From NCBI GenBank assembly GCA_963675135.1, contig OY776124.1, positions 3,021,001 through 3,085,000 on the forward strand: a DNA stretch of 64,000 bases, read 5' to 3'. Shown here piece by piece: positions 24,687 through 35,776 of the stretch (position 1 is its first letter; every line of letters begins with the position of its first letter). A program made the translations under genes and the position numbers. The DNA is from Galeopsis tetrahit. Taxonomy: Eukaryota; Streptophyta; Magnoliopsida; Lamiales; Lamiaceae. The notes beneath the pieces were generated by a model, which was not told where the DNA came from, made no database searches, and saw only the letters and a program-made list of their open reading frames with translations.

Positions 24687-27345
24687 CGAGATGGTTTTTG
24701 AATTTGAGGCCTCGGGTGCGGAGTTTTTGACGTCGTCGCCCATAGCCAAACTTGCGTGCATGGTTGTGTACCGTTTTTACAAAGTTTTCAGATTGCCTCC
24801 CAGGTTTGCACCCCTCACTGAATTGGCCATAGAATCAATTGTGTCGAGACGGTTTTTGAATTTGAGACCTCGGGTGCGGAGTTTTTGACGTCGTCGCTCA
24901 TAGCCAAACTTGCGCGCATGTTTGTGTGCCGTTTTTACAAAGTTTTCAGATTGCCTCCCGGGTTTGCATTTCCCACTGAATTGGCCATAGAATCAATTGT
25001 GTCGAGAAAGTTTTTGAATTTGAGGCCTCGGGTGCGGAGTTTTTGACGTCGTCGCCCATAGCCAAACTTGCGCGCATGGTTGTGTGCCGTTTTTACAAAG
25101 TTTTCAGATTGTCTCCCAGGTTTGCATCCCTCACTGAATTGGCCATAGAATCAATTGTGTCGAGACGGTTTTTGAATTTGAGGCCTCGGGTGCGGAGTTT
25201 TTTACGTCGTCGCGCATAGCCAAACTTGCGCGCATGGTTGTGTGCCGTTTTTACAAAGTTTTCAGATTGCCTCCCAGGTTTGCATCCATCACTGAATTGG
25301 CCATAGAATCAATTGTGTCAAGAAAGTTTTTGAATTTGAAGCATCGGGTGCAGAGTTTTTGACGTCGTCGCCCATATCCAAACTTGCGCGCATTGTTGTG
25401 TGCCGTTTTTACAAAGTTTTCAGATTGCCTCTCAGGTTTGCATCCCTCACTGAATTGGCCATAAAATCAATTGTGTCGAGACGGTTTTTGAATTTGAGGG
25501 CTCGGGTGCGGAGTTTTTGACGTCGTCGCCCATAGCCAAATTGTGCGCACGCTTGTGCGCCGTTTTTACAAAGTTTTTAGATTGCCTCCCGGGTTTGAAT
25601 TTCCCACTGAATTGGCCATAGAAGAAATTGTGTCGAGAAAGTTTTTGAATTTAAGGCCTCGGGTGCAGAGTTTTTGACGTCGTCGCCCATAGCCAAACTT
25701 GCGCGCATGGTTGTGTGCCGTTTTTACAAAGTTTTCAGATTGCCTCCCAGGTTTTCATCCCTCACTGAATTGGCTATAGAATCAATTGTATCGAGACGGT
25801 TTTTGAATTTGAGGCCTCGGGTGCGGAGTTTTTGACGTCGTCGCCCATAGCCAAATTGCGCGCACGCTTGTGCGCCATTTTTACAAAGTTTTCAGATTGC
25901 CTCTCGGGTTTGCATAACCAGCTGAATTGGCCATAGAATCAATTGTGTCGAGAAAATTTTTGAATTTGAGGCCTCGGGTGCGGAGTTTTTGACGTCGTCG
26001 CCCATAGCAAAACTTGCGCGCATGGTTGTGTGCCGTTTTTACAAAGTTTTCAGATTGCCTCCCAGGTTTGCATCCCTCACTGAATTGGCCTTAGAATCAA
26101 TTGTGTCGAGACATTTTTTGAATTTGAGGCCTCGGGTGCAGAGTTTTTGACGTCGTCGCCCATAGCCAAATTGCGCGCATGCTTGTGCGCCGTTTTTACA
26201 AAGTTTTCAGATTGCCTCCCGGGTTTGCAATTCCCACTGAATTGGCCATAGAATCAATTGTGTCGAGCAAGTTTTTGAATTTGAGGCCTCGGGTGCGGAG
26301 TTTTTGACGTCGTCGCCCATAGCCAAACTTGCGCGCATGGTTGTGTGCCGTTTTTACAAAGTTTTCAGATTGCCTCCCAGGTTTGCATCCTTCACTGAAT
26401 TGGCCATATAATCAATTGTGTCGAGACGATATTTGAATTTGAGGCCTCGGGTGTAGTGTTTTTGACGTCGTGGTCCATAGCCAAATTGCAGGCATGCTTG
26501 TGCGCCATTTTTACAAAGTTTTCAGATTGCCTCCCAGGTTTGCATCCCTCACTGAATTGGCCATAGTGTCAATTGTGTCGAGACGGTTTTTGAATTTGAG
26601 GCCTCGGGTGCGGAGTTTTTTACGTCGTCGCGCATAGCCAAACTTACGCACATGGTTGTGTGCCGTTTTTATAAAGTTTTCAGATTGCCTCCCAGGTTTG
26701 CATCCCCCACTGAATTGGCTATAGAATCAATTGTGTCGAGACGGTTTTTGAATTTGAGGCCTCGGGTGCGGAGTTTTTTACGTCATCGCGCATAGCCAAA
26801 CTTACGCACATGGTTGTGTGCCGTTTTTACAAAGTTTTCAGATTGCCTCCCAGGTTTGCATCCCTCACTGAATTGGCCATATAATCAATTGTGTCGAGAA
26901 GGTTTTTGAATTTGAGGCCTCGGGTGCGCAGTTTTTGACGTCATCGCGCATAGCCAAACTTGCGCGCATGGTTGTGTGCTGTTTTTACAAAGTTTTCAGA
27001 TTGCCTCCCAGGTTTGCAACCTTCACTGAATTGGCCATAGAATCAATTGTGTTGAGAAAGTTTTTGAATTTGAGGCCTCGGGTGCAGAGTTTTTGACGTC
27101 GTCGCCCATAGCCAAACTTGCGCGCATGGTTGTGTGCCGTTTTTACAAAGTTTTCAGATTACCTCCCAGGTTTGCATCCCTCACTGAATTGGCCATAGAA
27201 TCAATTGTGTCGAGACGGCTTTTGAATTTGAGGCCTCGGGTGCGGAGTTTTTGACGTCGTCGCCCATAGCCAAATTGCGCGCACGCTTGTGTGCCGTTTT
27301 TACAAAGTTTTCAGATTGCCTCTCGGATTTGCATTTCCAGCTGAA
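24687..27345. repeat. Satellite array, continuation after insertion
   Basis: About 17 further monomers of the same satellite in the same orientation, mostly of the type with CATGGTTGTGTGCC and CTCCCAGGTTTGCATCC. It resumes within a monomer (CGAGATGGTTTTTG) and stops inside a monomer at CATTTCCAGCTGAA, where retroelement coding sequence begins. Rare variants seen near 21.6-23 kb (for example GTGGTCCATAGCC, with GCAGGCATGC) recur here, so this block is a near copy of the last part of the main array. Confidence 0.96.
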
Positions 27346-30300
27346 GAGGTTGAGGAGAAGCCCAAAATTGAGAAAAGAACAAAGGCCAGGGCTGTCAAAA
27401 CCAAGAAGATGTCTCAAGTTCTATCAGAAGAAGCCTCGGGAGCATTAGTTGAAGTTGATGAAGTGGCAGAAGAAGGAGTGAATGTGCCTTCTGACCACTC
27501 AGAAGAATTGAGGCTGAAATACAATGAGACAAGGCAGAAGAAAAAGGGTGATAAAAGGCCCAGGGAAGTTGTCCCTGAGAAGGAAAAAGAGGAAGGAAGT
27601 GGAAGTAGTAGGGCAAACAAGAGGAGAGCCAAGCCCACTGAGAAGGTGTTGGAACTTCAGGAGGAAAGAATTCTTCAATTAGCTCTAAGGGAGAGCAGGG
27701 CAGAAAGCAGGACCAAATCCAAGTCTAGAACCAACTCTTCTGGTTCTGGAACCCCAGAGTCCAAAGTCCCTGAAGGCCTACCCTTAGAAGCCAATCCTCC
27801 TGAAACCCAAAATCCTGAACCCAACTCCCCTGAAACCCATGATACTCCTTCCAACCAACCCATCACCCCTGTCAATCTTACAAAGAGATATTCTCCAGAA
27901 GGGAGTGTTCAAAGAAGTGGAATTGATGTGCTAGCAGATTTAGCAGTAGATGAGACAAGACTCCTGTCTCCCCTTGACTCATCTATGCTCAACTATTCAA
28001 AACTCTTAGAAACAGCACTTCATGAGCCAACCCCCCTTAGTAACTGAAGTACCTTCTATTGAGCTCAACCCTTCTGAAGCCAATCCTCCTGAACTAAACC
28101 TACTTGAAGCTGCAATTCCTAAAACAAGAGCCAACTCCCCTATAGCCCAAAGTTCTCAATTAAATGAGAATGAGGAGGAGTATACTTATGAAAGTATGCT
28201 CAGAGGAGGAGCAAGGGCTACTGTGAACAGCTTATATCCTCAGCTTGCAGAGTTTCCAAGACTTCAAACTACATTCCATGATCTGAGGATGCTGGTAGAG
28301 GTAAAAGATAAATCCATTATGGAAATTGCACAAGTCATTCATGATAAAGGTGCCAACTGGTGGCAAATTGAAGAAGGCAGATTACTCCACTTTGCTGGAG
28401 TAAACAAAACAAGATTCCTTACTGATGAGGAAGTATTTGCCAAGTTGGTTGTTGACAAGATTGAAGAGGAGAAAGAGAGACTTGCTAAAAGGATAAAGCA
28501 CCCTGATAGCAGCTCAAGTGATGATGGCAAAGATGATCCATCAAACCCTTCAAACCCTCCTCAAGACAACCCTACTGAACCCTCCCAGACCAACCTTCCT
28601 GAACCTTCCCAACCCAAACCTTTTGAATCCAGCAAGTTCTCAGAACCTCTTGTTACTTATCATAGGAAAGGCTCTGTCTCTTCAGAGGTGTTGACCAAAG
28701 TTGGTGACACAGCCAAGGACACATCTGCCAATGAAGGTTCTTCTGAACCCAAGGCACAACTTACAGATGTGGAGGCTCCTATAATAGAAGCTGGTTTGGT
28801 TAAGGCCTATTCAGTGTCAGAAGAGTTGGACACTGATCAGCCCTTAATTATTGAGGATGACACAGTGGCTGCTAAGAAAAGCACTGTGATCTCCCAACAA
28901 CTGCCACTTTTGAACCCTGTTGAGGGTGGAAGTGTTGCAGGTTTAGGAGAAGGGGTTGAAAAGAAAAGTAGAATTAAAAAACCAGAGGGAGTTTTGGATG
29001 ATAGAGAGGTAGTCATCACTAAGATAGTGAGTGTACCACCATATGAGGGTGGAATAAGTGAGGAAGGACAGGTTATTCTTGAAGTCAAATCAGCTATGAT
29101 GGGAGAACATTACCTATGATGGGAGAAAAGAATTAGTTGAAAATGAGGAGAAAACTGCTGATGTATCAAAGTCTTATGCAAAAACTATTGAGGGTGATGA
29201 GTGTTTGTTCACTAACCCTTTTGACCTGTCTAATATTGCAGGTATCTCTCTTGACCAAATCTTTGCAGATGAATTCTTGACAGATGCACCCATCCAAGTG
29301 GATTCTGGATCAGCACAAGCCATACTTGGGATGCAATCAGCAAAATTGGACTCCTTGGCTCATCAAGTCCAATCTGCTCATGCTGAAACTTCAGGTGCAC
29401 TGGATGAGCAAGGTAGAACTCTGGCATCTGTGGAGATGAGATTGACTGGCTCTGAAGATGTAGTGCTACCTACATTGGAAGCAAGGATAAGTGGAGTGGA
29501 ATCTGGTCTTCAAACCATTTCCACTTAAGTTCAAAAAGCTAAAGTCACCATGGAGTCTATCTCAGAGGAGGTCAAGAAGGAACAGAAACTGCTCAGAGAT
29601 AATCACAATGCAAATGTCAAAGCTCTCAGACTAATTGTCAAGCAAGCCCTTGGGAAGAAGACAGCTCTACAAAAGAAAAGAGCAGAAGAGTTAAGGCTAG
29701 CCATGGTGAAAGCTGCCTCAGAAAAATTTTCCCAAGAGATGATGGCCAACATTGCTGAAAGTGCAGTGGTCAATCTTACTAAGTTCCTCCAAGCCCAACT
29801 TGATGCATCTCTGAAAGCAACTATGGAAGCAGTTGTTGAACAAAAGATGAAGCATGTTCTAGCTTTCTTTAGCTTGAGCAGTGATAGAATGCAGAATATA
29901 CATGATGAGAATGTATATCTGCTTGAAGAGATGAAATCTCTGAACCTAGCCCAATCCTTGATGGCAACAACCATGAGTGAGCTCAAACCTCAGTGTTTTG
30001 ATGCTGCCAAAAGGGGGGAAAGAGAAAGAGCAAGGGCTAAAGGTGCCTTGATAATTGGTGGTTCAGACAAGGGCAAGGAAAAGGCTGCTGAAGATAAGGG
30101 CAAAGAGCAAGCAGTTTTGAACTTAGAAGACCTTGGTGAAGAAGAGCAGTTAGCCATAGCAATGAAGGCTTCTATGGCATCAGCACAAGAAGAAAGAGCT
30201 AGGCTTCAGCAGAGGCCAGGAGGAGAAGGATCTGGTTTGGACAAAGGTGCTGAAGGTGTCCAAACTAGAGGTCAAATCAAGAAGGCCAAGGGGAACAAAA

Positions 30301-31181
30301 GAAAGGCTGAAACATTCACTGACTTCCCCAACAGCCTAGAACTTCCTCTTGAGTTCAGAATTGAGGAGGAAGAGCCTATCTCCAAGAAGAGCAAAACTAC
30401 TGAAAAGTCTAAAGCTGCTGAGAAGGTCAAATCTGCTGAAATGACCAAGATTGCTGAAACTGACAAGGCTGCTGAAGGTGCCAAAGCTGCTGAAGATATT
30501 GAAGAGTTATATGAAGAAGGCTTTGGACCTCAACCTAAGAAGAAGACAATTGTGCTACTAAATGATCCATCAAAGTTGTTTCAAGAAGGGTATGGCAAGG
30601 ACCCTGAAACACAACAGAAGCTGGCCATGATGAGGGCCCAAGAAAGAATGGATTTAATGGAAGAAGCCAACATAGCTAGAGATAAGAGAAGGGCTGATTT
30701 CCAAAAACCAAGAAGAAGGAGAGCAACCTACAGCAAACTAAAGCCACAGCTACTGATCCTAATGGACACCAAATATCCTCACATGGATAAATGGGTGCCT
30801 ATCCAGCTGAATGACTCATGGGAAGAGGCCAAAAGGGAGTTTTTCTATGACTACTATGTCATTGATAGATGGAATGGAAGAGATGCCAACTCCACTTTTG
30901 ATGAGTTCATGATAGAATATCACAGAGAGCTATATCAGAAATTGCTTGCAGCTGCTGACATTGCAAGATTTGAAATCACTGCACCAAAGCAAATCATATA
31001 CATGCCTCCAAAGCTGGAAGGTTGGATTGATCAGAACAAAATCCTTCAAGAGTTCTTTGAAATCTTGAAATTGAATAGAATGGTGCTTGGACCAAAGGGC
31101 ACAAACCAAGAGGCCATGGAGTTGAAGAAAAGAGTGTGGGCACAATATGGGATGGTGCCACCTCCTGAAGATAACCTCTAA
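27346..31181 (+). pseudogene. Env-like ORF of a SIRE-type element, frameshifted
   Basis: Hydrophilic, proline/serine- and lysine/glutamate-rich protein in at least three reading frames. Frame 1 runs to 28047, frame 2 from 28022 to 29119, and frame 3 from about 29103 onward. The first shift coincides with a run of six C at 28031-28036, the second with a near-repeat CTATGATGGGAGAA at 29092-29125, and an in-frame TAA interrupts frame 3 at 29526-29528. Repeats of the type PPETxNPEPNSPET occur early, and long acidic/basic coiled-coil-prone stretches occur later. I see no clear signal peptide or fusion motif. The start is lost at the satellite junction. The role of such env-like proteins in plants is unproven. 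Confidence 0.65.
29550..31181 (+). CDS. Longest open segment of the env-like gene (543 aa)
   Basis: Open from ATG 29550 to TAA 31181. It is in the same frame as 29205-29528 and separated from it only by a stop, so this ATG is probably internal to the ancestral gene. The protein is rich in Lys, Glu and Ala, with probable coiled coils around residues 1-110 and in the AAEK-type repeats near 280-320. A more ordered region with many aromatic residues (WVPIQLNDSWEEAKREFFYD) begins around residue 410. No membrane segment or enzyme motif is evident. It is followed by about 500 bp of AT-rich DNA and then the polypurine tract, which places it as the last ORF of the element. Family assignment rests on position rather than on a recognised domain. 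Confidence 0.5.
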   Translation: MESISEEVKKEQKLLRDNHNANVKALRLIVKQALGKKTALQKKRAEELRLAMVKAASEKFSQEMMANIAESAVVNLTKFLQAQLDASLKATMEAVVEQKMKHVLAFFSLSSDRMQNIHDENVYLLEEMKSLNLAQSLMATTMSELKPQCFDAAKRGERERARAKGALIIGGSDKGKEKAAEDKGKEQAVLNLEDLGEEEQLAIAMKASMASAQEERARLQQRPGGEGSGLDKGAEGVQTRGQIKKAKGNKRKAETFTDFPNSLELPLEFRIEEEEPISKKSKTTEKSKAAEKVKSAEMTKIAETDKAAEGAKAAEDIEELYEEGFGPQPKKKTIVLLNDPSKLFQEGYGKDPETQQKLAMMRAQERMDLMEEANIARDKRRADFQKPRRRRATYSKLKPQLLILMDTKYPHMDKWVPIQLNDSWEEAKREFFYDYYVIDRWNGRDANSTFDEFMIEYHRELYQKLLAAADIARFEITAPKQIIYMPPKLEGWIDQNKILQEFFEILKLNRMVLGPKGTNQEAMELKKRVWAQYGMVPPPEDNL

Positions 31182-31675
31182 ATTTGATAAGTCCTCTTGA
31201 CCTTTCTTTTTGCTGATCTGATTAACTTGATTACTGATGTGCTGAAATTGGTCATTTGTGCTGAAATTGATCAAGACTGCTGATGTACTTTGATGATTGT
31301 TTGCTCTGATATTCAAGAATCAATGCCCTGATAGACTATCTCACTCAATATTTCTCTAATCAATAGATAGTTTATTACTCTAAATATGTAATTTAAAAAT
31401 TTTATGCTCTGATGTAATGTTCATGCTCTGATATGTTTGTTCAACTATCAACATGCTTGTAATGATCTCTTATTTAAATGATAGTTGAACATATTTTGAA
31501 TCAAACATTACCAAACTCCAACTTGTCTGACTTATTAACCTCCATGCACTAAAAAGTAGAAAATACACTAACTTATTTCTCTTTCAGGGAACTTGACCTC
31601 AGTCATCTTCACTGTAGTAGAATATAATAAGTGTAATCAAGTCACCTTTGCATAGATTGTATAGGTTTTGGCATC
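31182..31675 (+). other. Untranslated spacer between env-like ORF and polypurine tract
   Basis: About 490 bp of AT-rich DNA with imperfect repeats of the words GCTGATGTGCTGAAATTG and TGCTCTGAT. No ORF is supported. It is the 3' untranslated part of the SIRE-type element. Confidence 0.5.
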
Positions 31676-31692
31676 ATCAAAAAGGGGGAAAT
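31676..31692 (+). other. Polypurine tract
   Basis: CATCAAAAAGGGGGAAAT lies immediately before TGTTGGGAATAAAATG. This is the expected plus-strand priming site next to a 3' LTR. Confidence 0.8.
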
Positions 31693-32536
31693 TGTTGGGA
31701 ATAAAATGAGTTTTGATGAGTATACCAAAACCCCCTTGAGACATGCCAAGTAGATAAGTCAAGATTGAATGAACATGTTTCAGGATTGTTGGAACATGTA
31801 GTTTAAGACAAGTAGAGAAGTTGATGTGTTAGGCAGCTCTTAGAAGAATAGATGCACTAGTTGAGGGGGAACACTTGCTTAATAGCTTAAATCTACAATA
31901 AGTCCCCTCAAGGCTCAGTTTCTGAAATGACCTCAAGTCTGCTGAAGGACAAGTATGCTGATCATGAGGAGTCAGTCTGAAGACAACTTAGTGAATGCCA
32001 ACATGAGTTAAGATGCATCATCAAAGCATCAATCTAATGCATCACACAAAGCTCAGAAGAGTTGTCCAAAATAAATGGTTCAGAAGAGTTGTCTCAGTAC
32101 ACTTGAACTAGAATCTGTCTCCAAGAAAACTATGCTGAAGAGGTCAAGTCCACCATTCCAAGACATATACATCCAAAGAACTATACTAAGAAGTCATGGA
32201 AGGAGGAAGAGCCAAATCATCTGAAGAGCTAAAGAGCCAACACTGCTGATCAATGAACTCTGCTGAATCTGATAAGCAGAGTTGTCCAAATGATAAGGAA
32301 GCTTGTCCTTATCTCAGGAATGTTGATAAGAAGAGATGTCCATGTTTGACCAAGTGAATCATGATGTCAGACATTGGGAAAAGTGCTCAGAATGAAGACA
32401 AAGTTGTTACAGCCGTTTATTTCCCAAAATAAGGACATGTCACTATCAGAATCTGTCTTCCAGTTTGAAGAACTCAAGGAAGACATTTATAGCAATTTGG
32501 GACTGCCTTTCTAATGGGCAAATCCTCAAATTTGTC

Positions 32537-32544
32537 TATAAATA
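32537..32544 (+). promoter_or_regulatory. LTR TATA box
   Basis: TATAAATA within TTGTCTATAAATATAGAAG, near the middle of the LTR, in the position expected between U3 and R. Promoter function is inferred. Confidence 0.5.
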
Positions 32545-33378
32545 TAGAAGTGTGAAGACCATTTGAAGCACCTCAACCTTGACAAGAATATCCAACTATC
32601 CTACAAGTCAAAATGCTTTCAAAGTATTCAAAGAGACTATCTTAGTCTTCATAACACTTCATTCTAAGCGGAACCACATTGTATATCCATACAAGCTTAG
32701 AGAGATATCCTATCCTTACACACTGATCTCCATTGTAAAGGATATCTCATTAGTTGGAACCTTACTTCAACCCTTACCCCTTTCAAGTGAGAAAGTGAGA
32801 AGGTTGTAGTAGTAGAAGTGGTAGGAGCTGACTGTTGAGAGAAGAACAAACCAGTTCTGAGTTGAGAAGAGGGTACTAGGACTCTAGACATCCTAGGGAT
32901 CAATTCACCAAGGGGTGGTGTTCTTGATCAAGTGCACCTTGGCACTATAAAACAAGTTAATTCCAAGAGTGAAGGAATTATCCTGTTAAATTAGGGAAAG
33001 TGGATGTAGGAGCTTGAGTCTCTGAACCACTATAAACCACTGTGTTGATTTACATTCAAAGCACTTTACATACATTCAACACTGCACATAAAGTGGACTT
33101 TCAAAGATACATTTCAAAAAGTGTGCAAAACCTGATTTGGACAAGTTCCCTGATAGATTGTGATAAACTGCTTAAGTGATTTCAGAACATAAAAGGAGTT
33201 TAAACTAAAGGGTCAACCACTATTTCCGCACATATAACTCCCCTCGATAGTTATTCAACTAAGTACTCAATAGTACTTAGTAGTTTGATTATCTTAGAAG
33301 AGTTTATCATATCAGCAGAGTTGTCTAGGACAACTTAGCTGAACTCTGGTTTGATCAAATTTGAAAAGAAATTGCATG

Positions 33379-33407
33379 CAAGTGTATTCCCCCCCCCCAT
33401 ACACTTG
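33379..33407 (+). other. Hairpin with a C10 loop near the LTR end
   Basis: CAAGTGTAT and ATACACTTG form a perfect 9 bp stem around a T plus ten C (33389-33398). It lies 25 bp inside the 3' end of the LTR. Confidence 0.75.
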
Positions 33408-33432
33408 TTATATACTCCTTTCAGGACCAACA

Positions 33433-33817
33433 TACTAAGTACGAACTGAACACTCTCGGAAATAAATCCGGCACAAGAAAGAACAGTGTAAGGCTTTTGG
33501 GAGCTCAACACATTGCAGAGGGACGAGAGGAGAGTAGAGGGGCGAATTTCAGCGTAAGAAATAACGAGGGAAGAGACTGATATTTATAGGCAGGAGAAAC
33601 CCTAGGTGGTTGCTGAAATCATGTGTGGGCCCAGGCCCGATGGGATGATATCGCGAAAATATCGCGCACGTGGATAAGTCTTGAAGACCAAGTTTAAGAC
33701 TCCCAGATAATTCTGGAACATTCTTGAAGTAATTCGAAAGGATCAGGATCTCCTGTTACATAATGGTGTTACATCTTTTGTTACATCGTTTAGATTTCCG
33801 CCACATGTACACCCATC
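33433..33817 (-). mobile_element. LTR-like fragment, minus strand
   Basis: On the minus strand this reads as an LTR promoter and leader: a TATA box (CCTATAAATATCAG, about 33579-33592) followed by AGCTCCCAAAAGCC and a CCGGATTTATTTCCGAGAG stretch. The SIRE-type LTR cuts it at 33432. The resemblance to Ty3-gypsy LTRs is a matter of style only; no PBS, polypurine tract or termini are present. Confidence 0.35.
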
Positions 33818-34604
33818 AAAATTAATAAATGTGTGAGTAACACCCTAACATAATCATTAATTAACCTAATTAGGAAATAATGTGATTTTAAGAAAAAACA
33901 AATTAATTTCTTTCAAAATCTAATCTCAAAATCCATGCTAACAAAATTGAAAAAATACTAAGAAATTTTCATTATCATTTCACACCATTATTAGACTTAA
34001 CCTATTATTACCCTTTATATATTTGTATATATAATTAATATAAAAAATATATGTGTAATTCTAACTTATCCTACACACAAGTGACAATATAATATTAATA
34101 ACTAAATACTTATTATTATTATTTAAAGATCTGAAAAAAAATATATAAAAATTTAGTTATTTAAAAATATTATAAAATTTTACAAGCAATCTCTTACAAT
34201 ATGAGTCAATTTAATATGTACATAGTATAAAATTTATATGTGATTAAAATTTTAAAAAAAAAATCATAGAATTGTATAAATTCAAATATTAAAAATTAAA
34301 AAATATAAAATTTTACAAGAAAACTCTTACAATGCACATATAAATGTAATAATAAATTAGAAGTACATAAAATATATATAATGCAAAATATGCACTTATA
34401 AAACGTAATAGCAAATTAAATTTACATAAAAATATATCAGCATACTAAAAAAAAAAAAGAGTGAAACGATTTTTCAATTTTGTTAGCATGAATTTTGGGA
34501 TTAGATTTTGGAAGGAATTAATTTGTTTTTCTTAAATTCACATTATTTCCTAATTAGGTTAATTAATGATTATATTATGGTGTTACTCACACATTTATTA
34601 ATTT
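33818..34604. mobile_element. Foldback/MITE-like element with about 140 bp inverted arms
   Basis: The left arm AAATTAATAAATGTGTGAG... (33818-33957) matches the reverse complement of 34465-34604 along nearly its whole length, both arms reading into GCTAACAAAATTGAAAAA. The middle is AT-rich and non-coding. No target-site duplication is convincing, so the superfamily is unassigned. Confidence 0.65.
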
Positions 34605-34770
34605 AGGTTATGATTATGTTAGGGGTAATTAGTATATAGGACATTTCACTTATAGAAACTAGAAATAAAGACAAAAATTTTAAAAGTTAGGAAGAAGGAC
34701 AATTTAATTTATAAAAGTACAATTTTAACCTTCCTTTATAATTAAAACCGAAATTTGCATATTCAATTAA
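34605..34770. other. AT-rich spacer
   Basis: No gene or repeat boundary is supported here. Confidence 0.5.
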
Positions 34771-34962
34771 GACAAAATATTAAATTCAAAATAGGAGCTG
34801 ATAAAATATTAAATTCTCAGAAATCTCGGTCATAATTGCGTTCGAAATTTCAAACCTTCCTAATAAGATAAAATATTAAATTAAAATAGGAACTGATAAA
34901 ATATTAAATTCTCGGAAATCTCAGTCATAATTGCGTTCGAAATTTCAAACCTTCCTAAAACA
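34771..34962. repeat. Two-copy tandem repeat, 96 bp
   Basis: GACAAAATATTAAATTC... at 34771 recurs as GATAAAATATTAAATTA... at 34867. Both run through ATAATTGCGTTCGAAATTTC to CCTTCCTAA. The copies differ at a few bases. Confidence 0.8.
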
Positions 34963-35424
34963 GAGTTGGAGTATTGGAGAAGCTTCTTTAAAAAAAAATA
35001 AAAATACATATGATGTAATTAATTCAGTAACGTGGAACATATCGTAATGGAATATATGCGCACGTATATGCCAAACAAATATGCACATTGTGATATGTGC
35101 AGTAAGAATGCAAAATACACCATTTTTATCTATATTTATGATTACTACGATAATCATAGTATTATTACGTGAATCATTTGTTTATAGATGTTATATATAA
35201 AAAGTATTATTATAATATTGACGTGTACATATTATGCAAACGTGGATATCAAAATAAACTATTCATTTTAGAAATTGTAAATTGTAATTATAATATTATT
35301 TATAGAAAAAAATTACCATTGAATATCAATATGTTTGAAAATGTCAAAAATATATTGTTGGTTTGGATTACGTGAGATAATTGTGGGGAGTAGTGGATAT
35401 ATTTAAAATTAATAATATTATATT
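34963..35424. other. AT-rich spacer
   Basis: Short ORFs on both strands have AT-driven composition and no recognisable motif. Nothing else is supported. Confidence 0.4.
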
Positions 35425-35600
35425 AATGATGATTGACTTAAAACTTGTGGATTGTAACTTTCTATGAAATGAAACTGCTAATAACTGCCCATAATTATGA
35501 TTGGTAAATTAAATGATGATTGAATTAAAACTTGTGGGTTGTAACTTTCCATGAAATGTAACTGGTAATAATTGCCCATAATTATGATTGGTAAATTAAA
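35425..35600. repeat. Two-copy tandem repeat, about 87 bp
   Basis: AATGATGATTGACTTAAAAC at 35425 recurs as AATGATGATTGAATTAAAAC at 35512. Each copy ends CCCATAATTATGATTGGTAA. Confidence 0.8.
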
Positions 35601-35776
35601 AAATTTTAATATTAATTTTATATTTGTATGCATTTTTTTAATATGAGATTCATTATTCTGGTAATGAAGACATATTTAATTAATGCATATATTGAAATAT
35701 ATGCTAAATATTTAGAGCATATGTGAAAATATACGTTGCATATAAGCTAAGATTGTAAACCATATGCAAAAAAATA

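Larger units (their letters stand above)
27346..33432 (+). mobile_element. SIRE/Maximus-type Ty1-copia retrotransposon, 3' part only
   Basis: Order seen: broken env-like coding region (27346-31181), about 0.5 kb of untranslated DNA, a polypurine tract (31676-31692), then an LTR bounded by TGTTGG and CCAACA (31693-33432). An extra ORF after pol plus a GGCATCATCAAAAAGGGGG-type polypurine tract is characteristic of plant SIRE/Maximus elements. The 5' LTR, gag and pol are absent; the left side is satellite. The right flank begins TACTA, but no partner target duplication can be checked. Confidence 0.75.
31693..33432 (+). mobile_element. 3' LTR of the SIRE-type element (1740 bp)
   Basis: It begins TGTTGGGAATAAAATG directly after the polypurine tract and ends TTTCAGGACCAACA, so the short terminal inverted repeat TGTTGG/CCAACA is intact. 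It contains a TATA box and many repeats of words such as CTGAAGA and GAGTTGTCC. Beyond it the sequence becomes unrelated. Short ORFs inside it show no recognisable protein. Confidence 0.75.

Noticed and set aside
1..27345. CRISPR-like direct repeat array
   Set aside because: The repeats are whole 157-159 bp monomers without unique spacers, in a plant nuclear context.
1..27345. CENP-B box in the satellite
   Set aside because: I looked for the NTTCGNNNNANNCGGGN pattern around CCTCGGG and CTCGGG and found no full match.
1..27345. rDNA spacer or telomere repeats
   Set aside because: No rRNA-like sequence and no runs of TTTAGGG are seen anywhere in the window.
29603..29986. 127 aa and other minus-strand ORFs under the env-like gene
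   Set aside because: They are antisense shadows of the coding strand.
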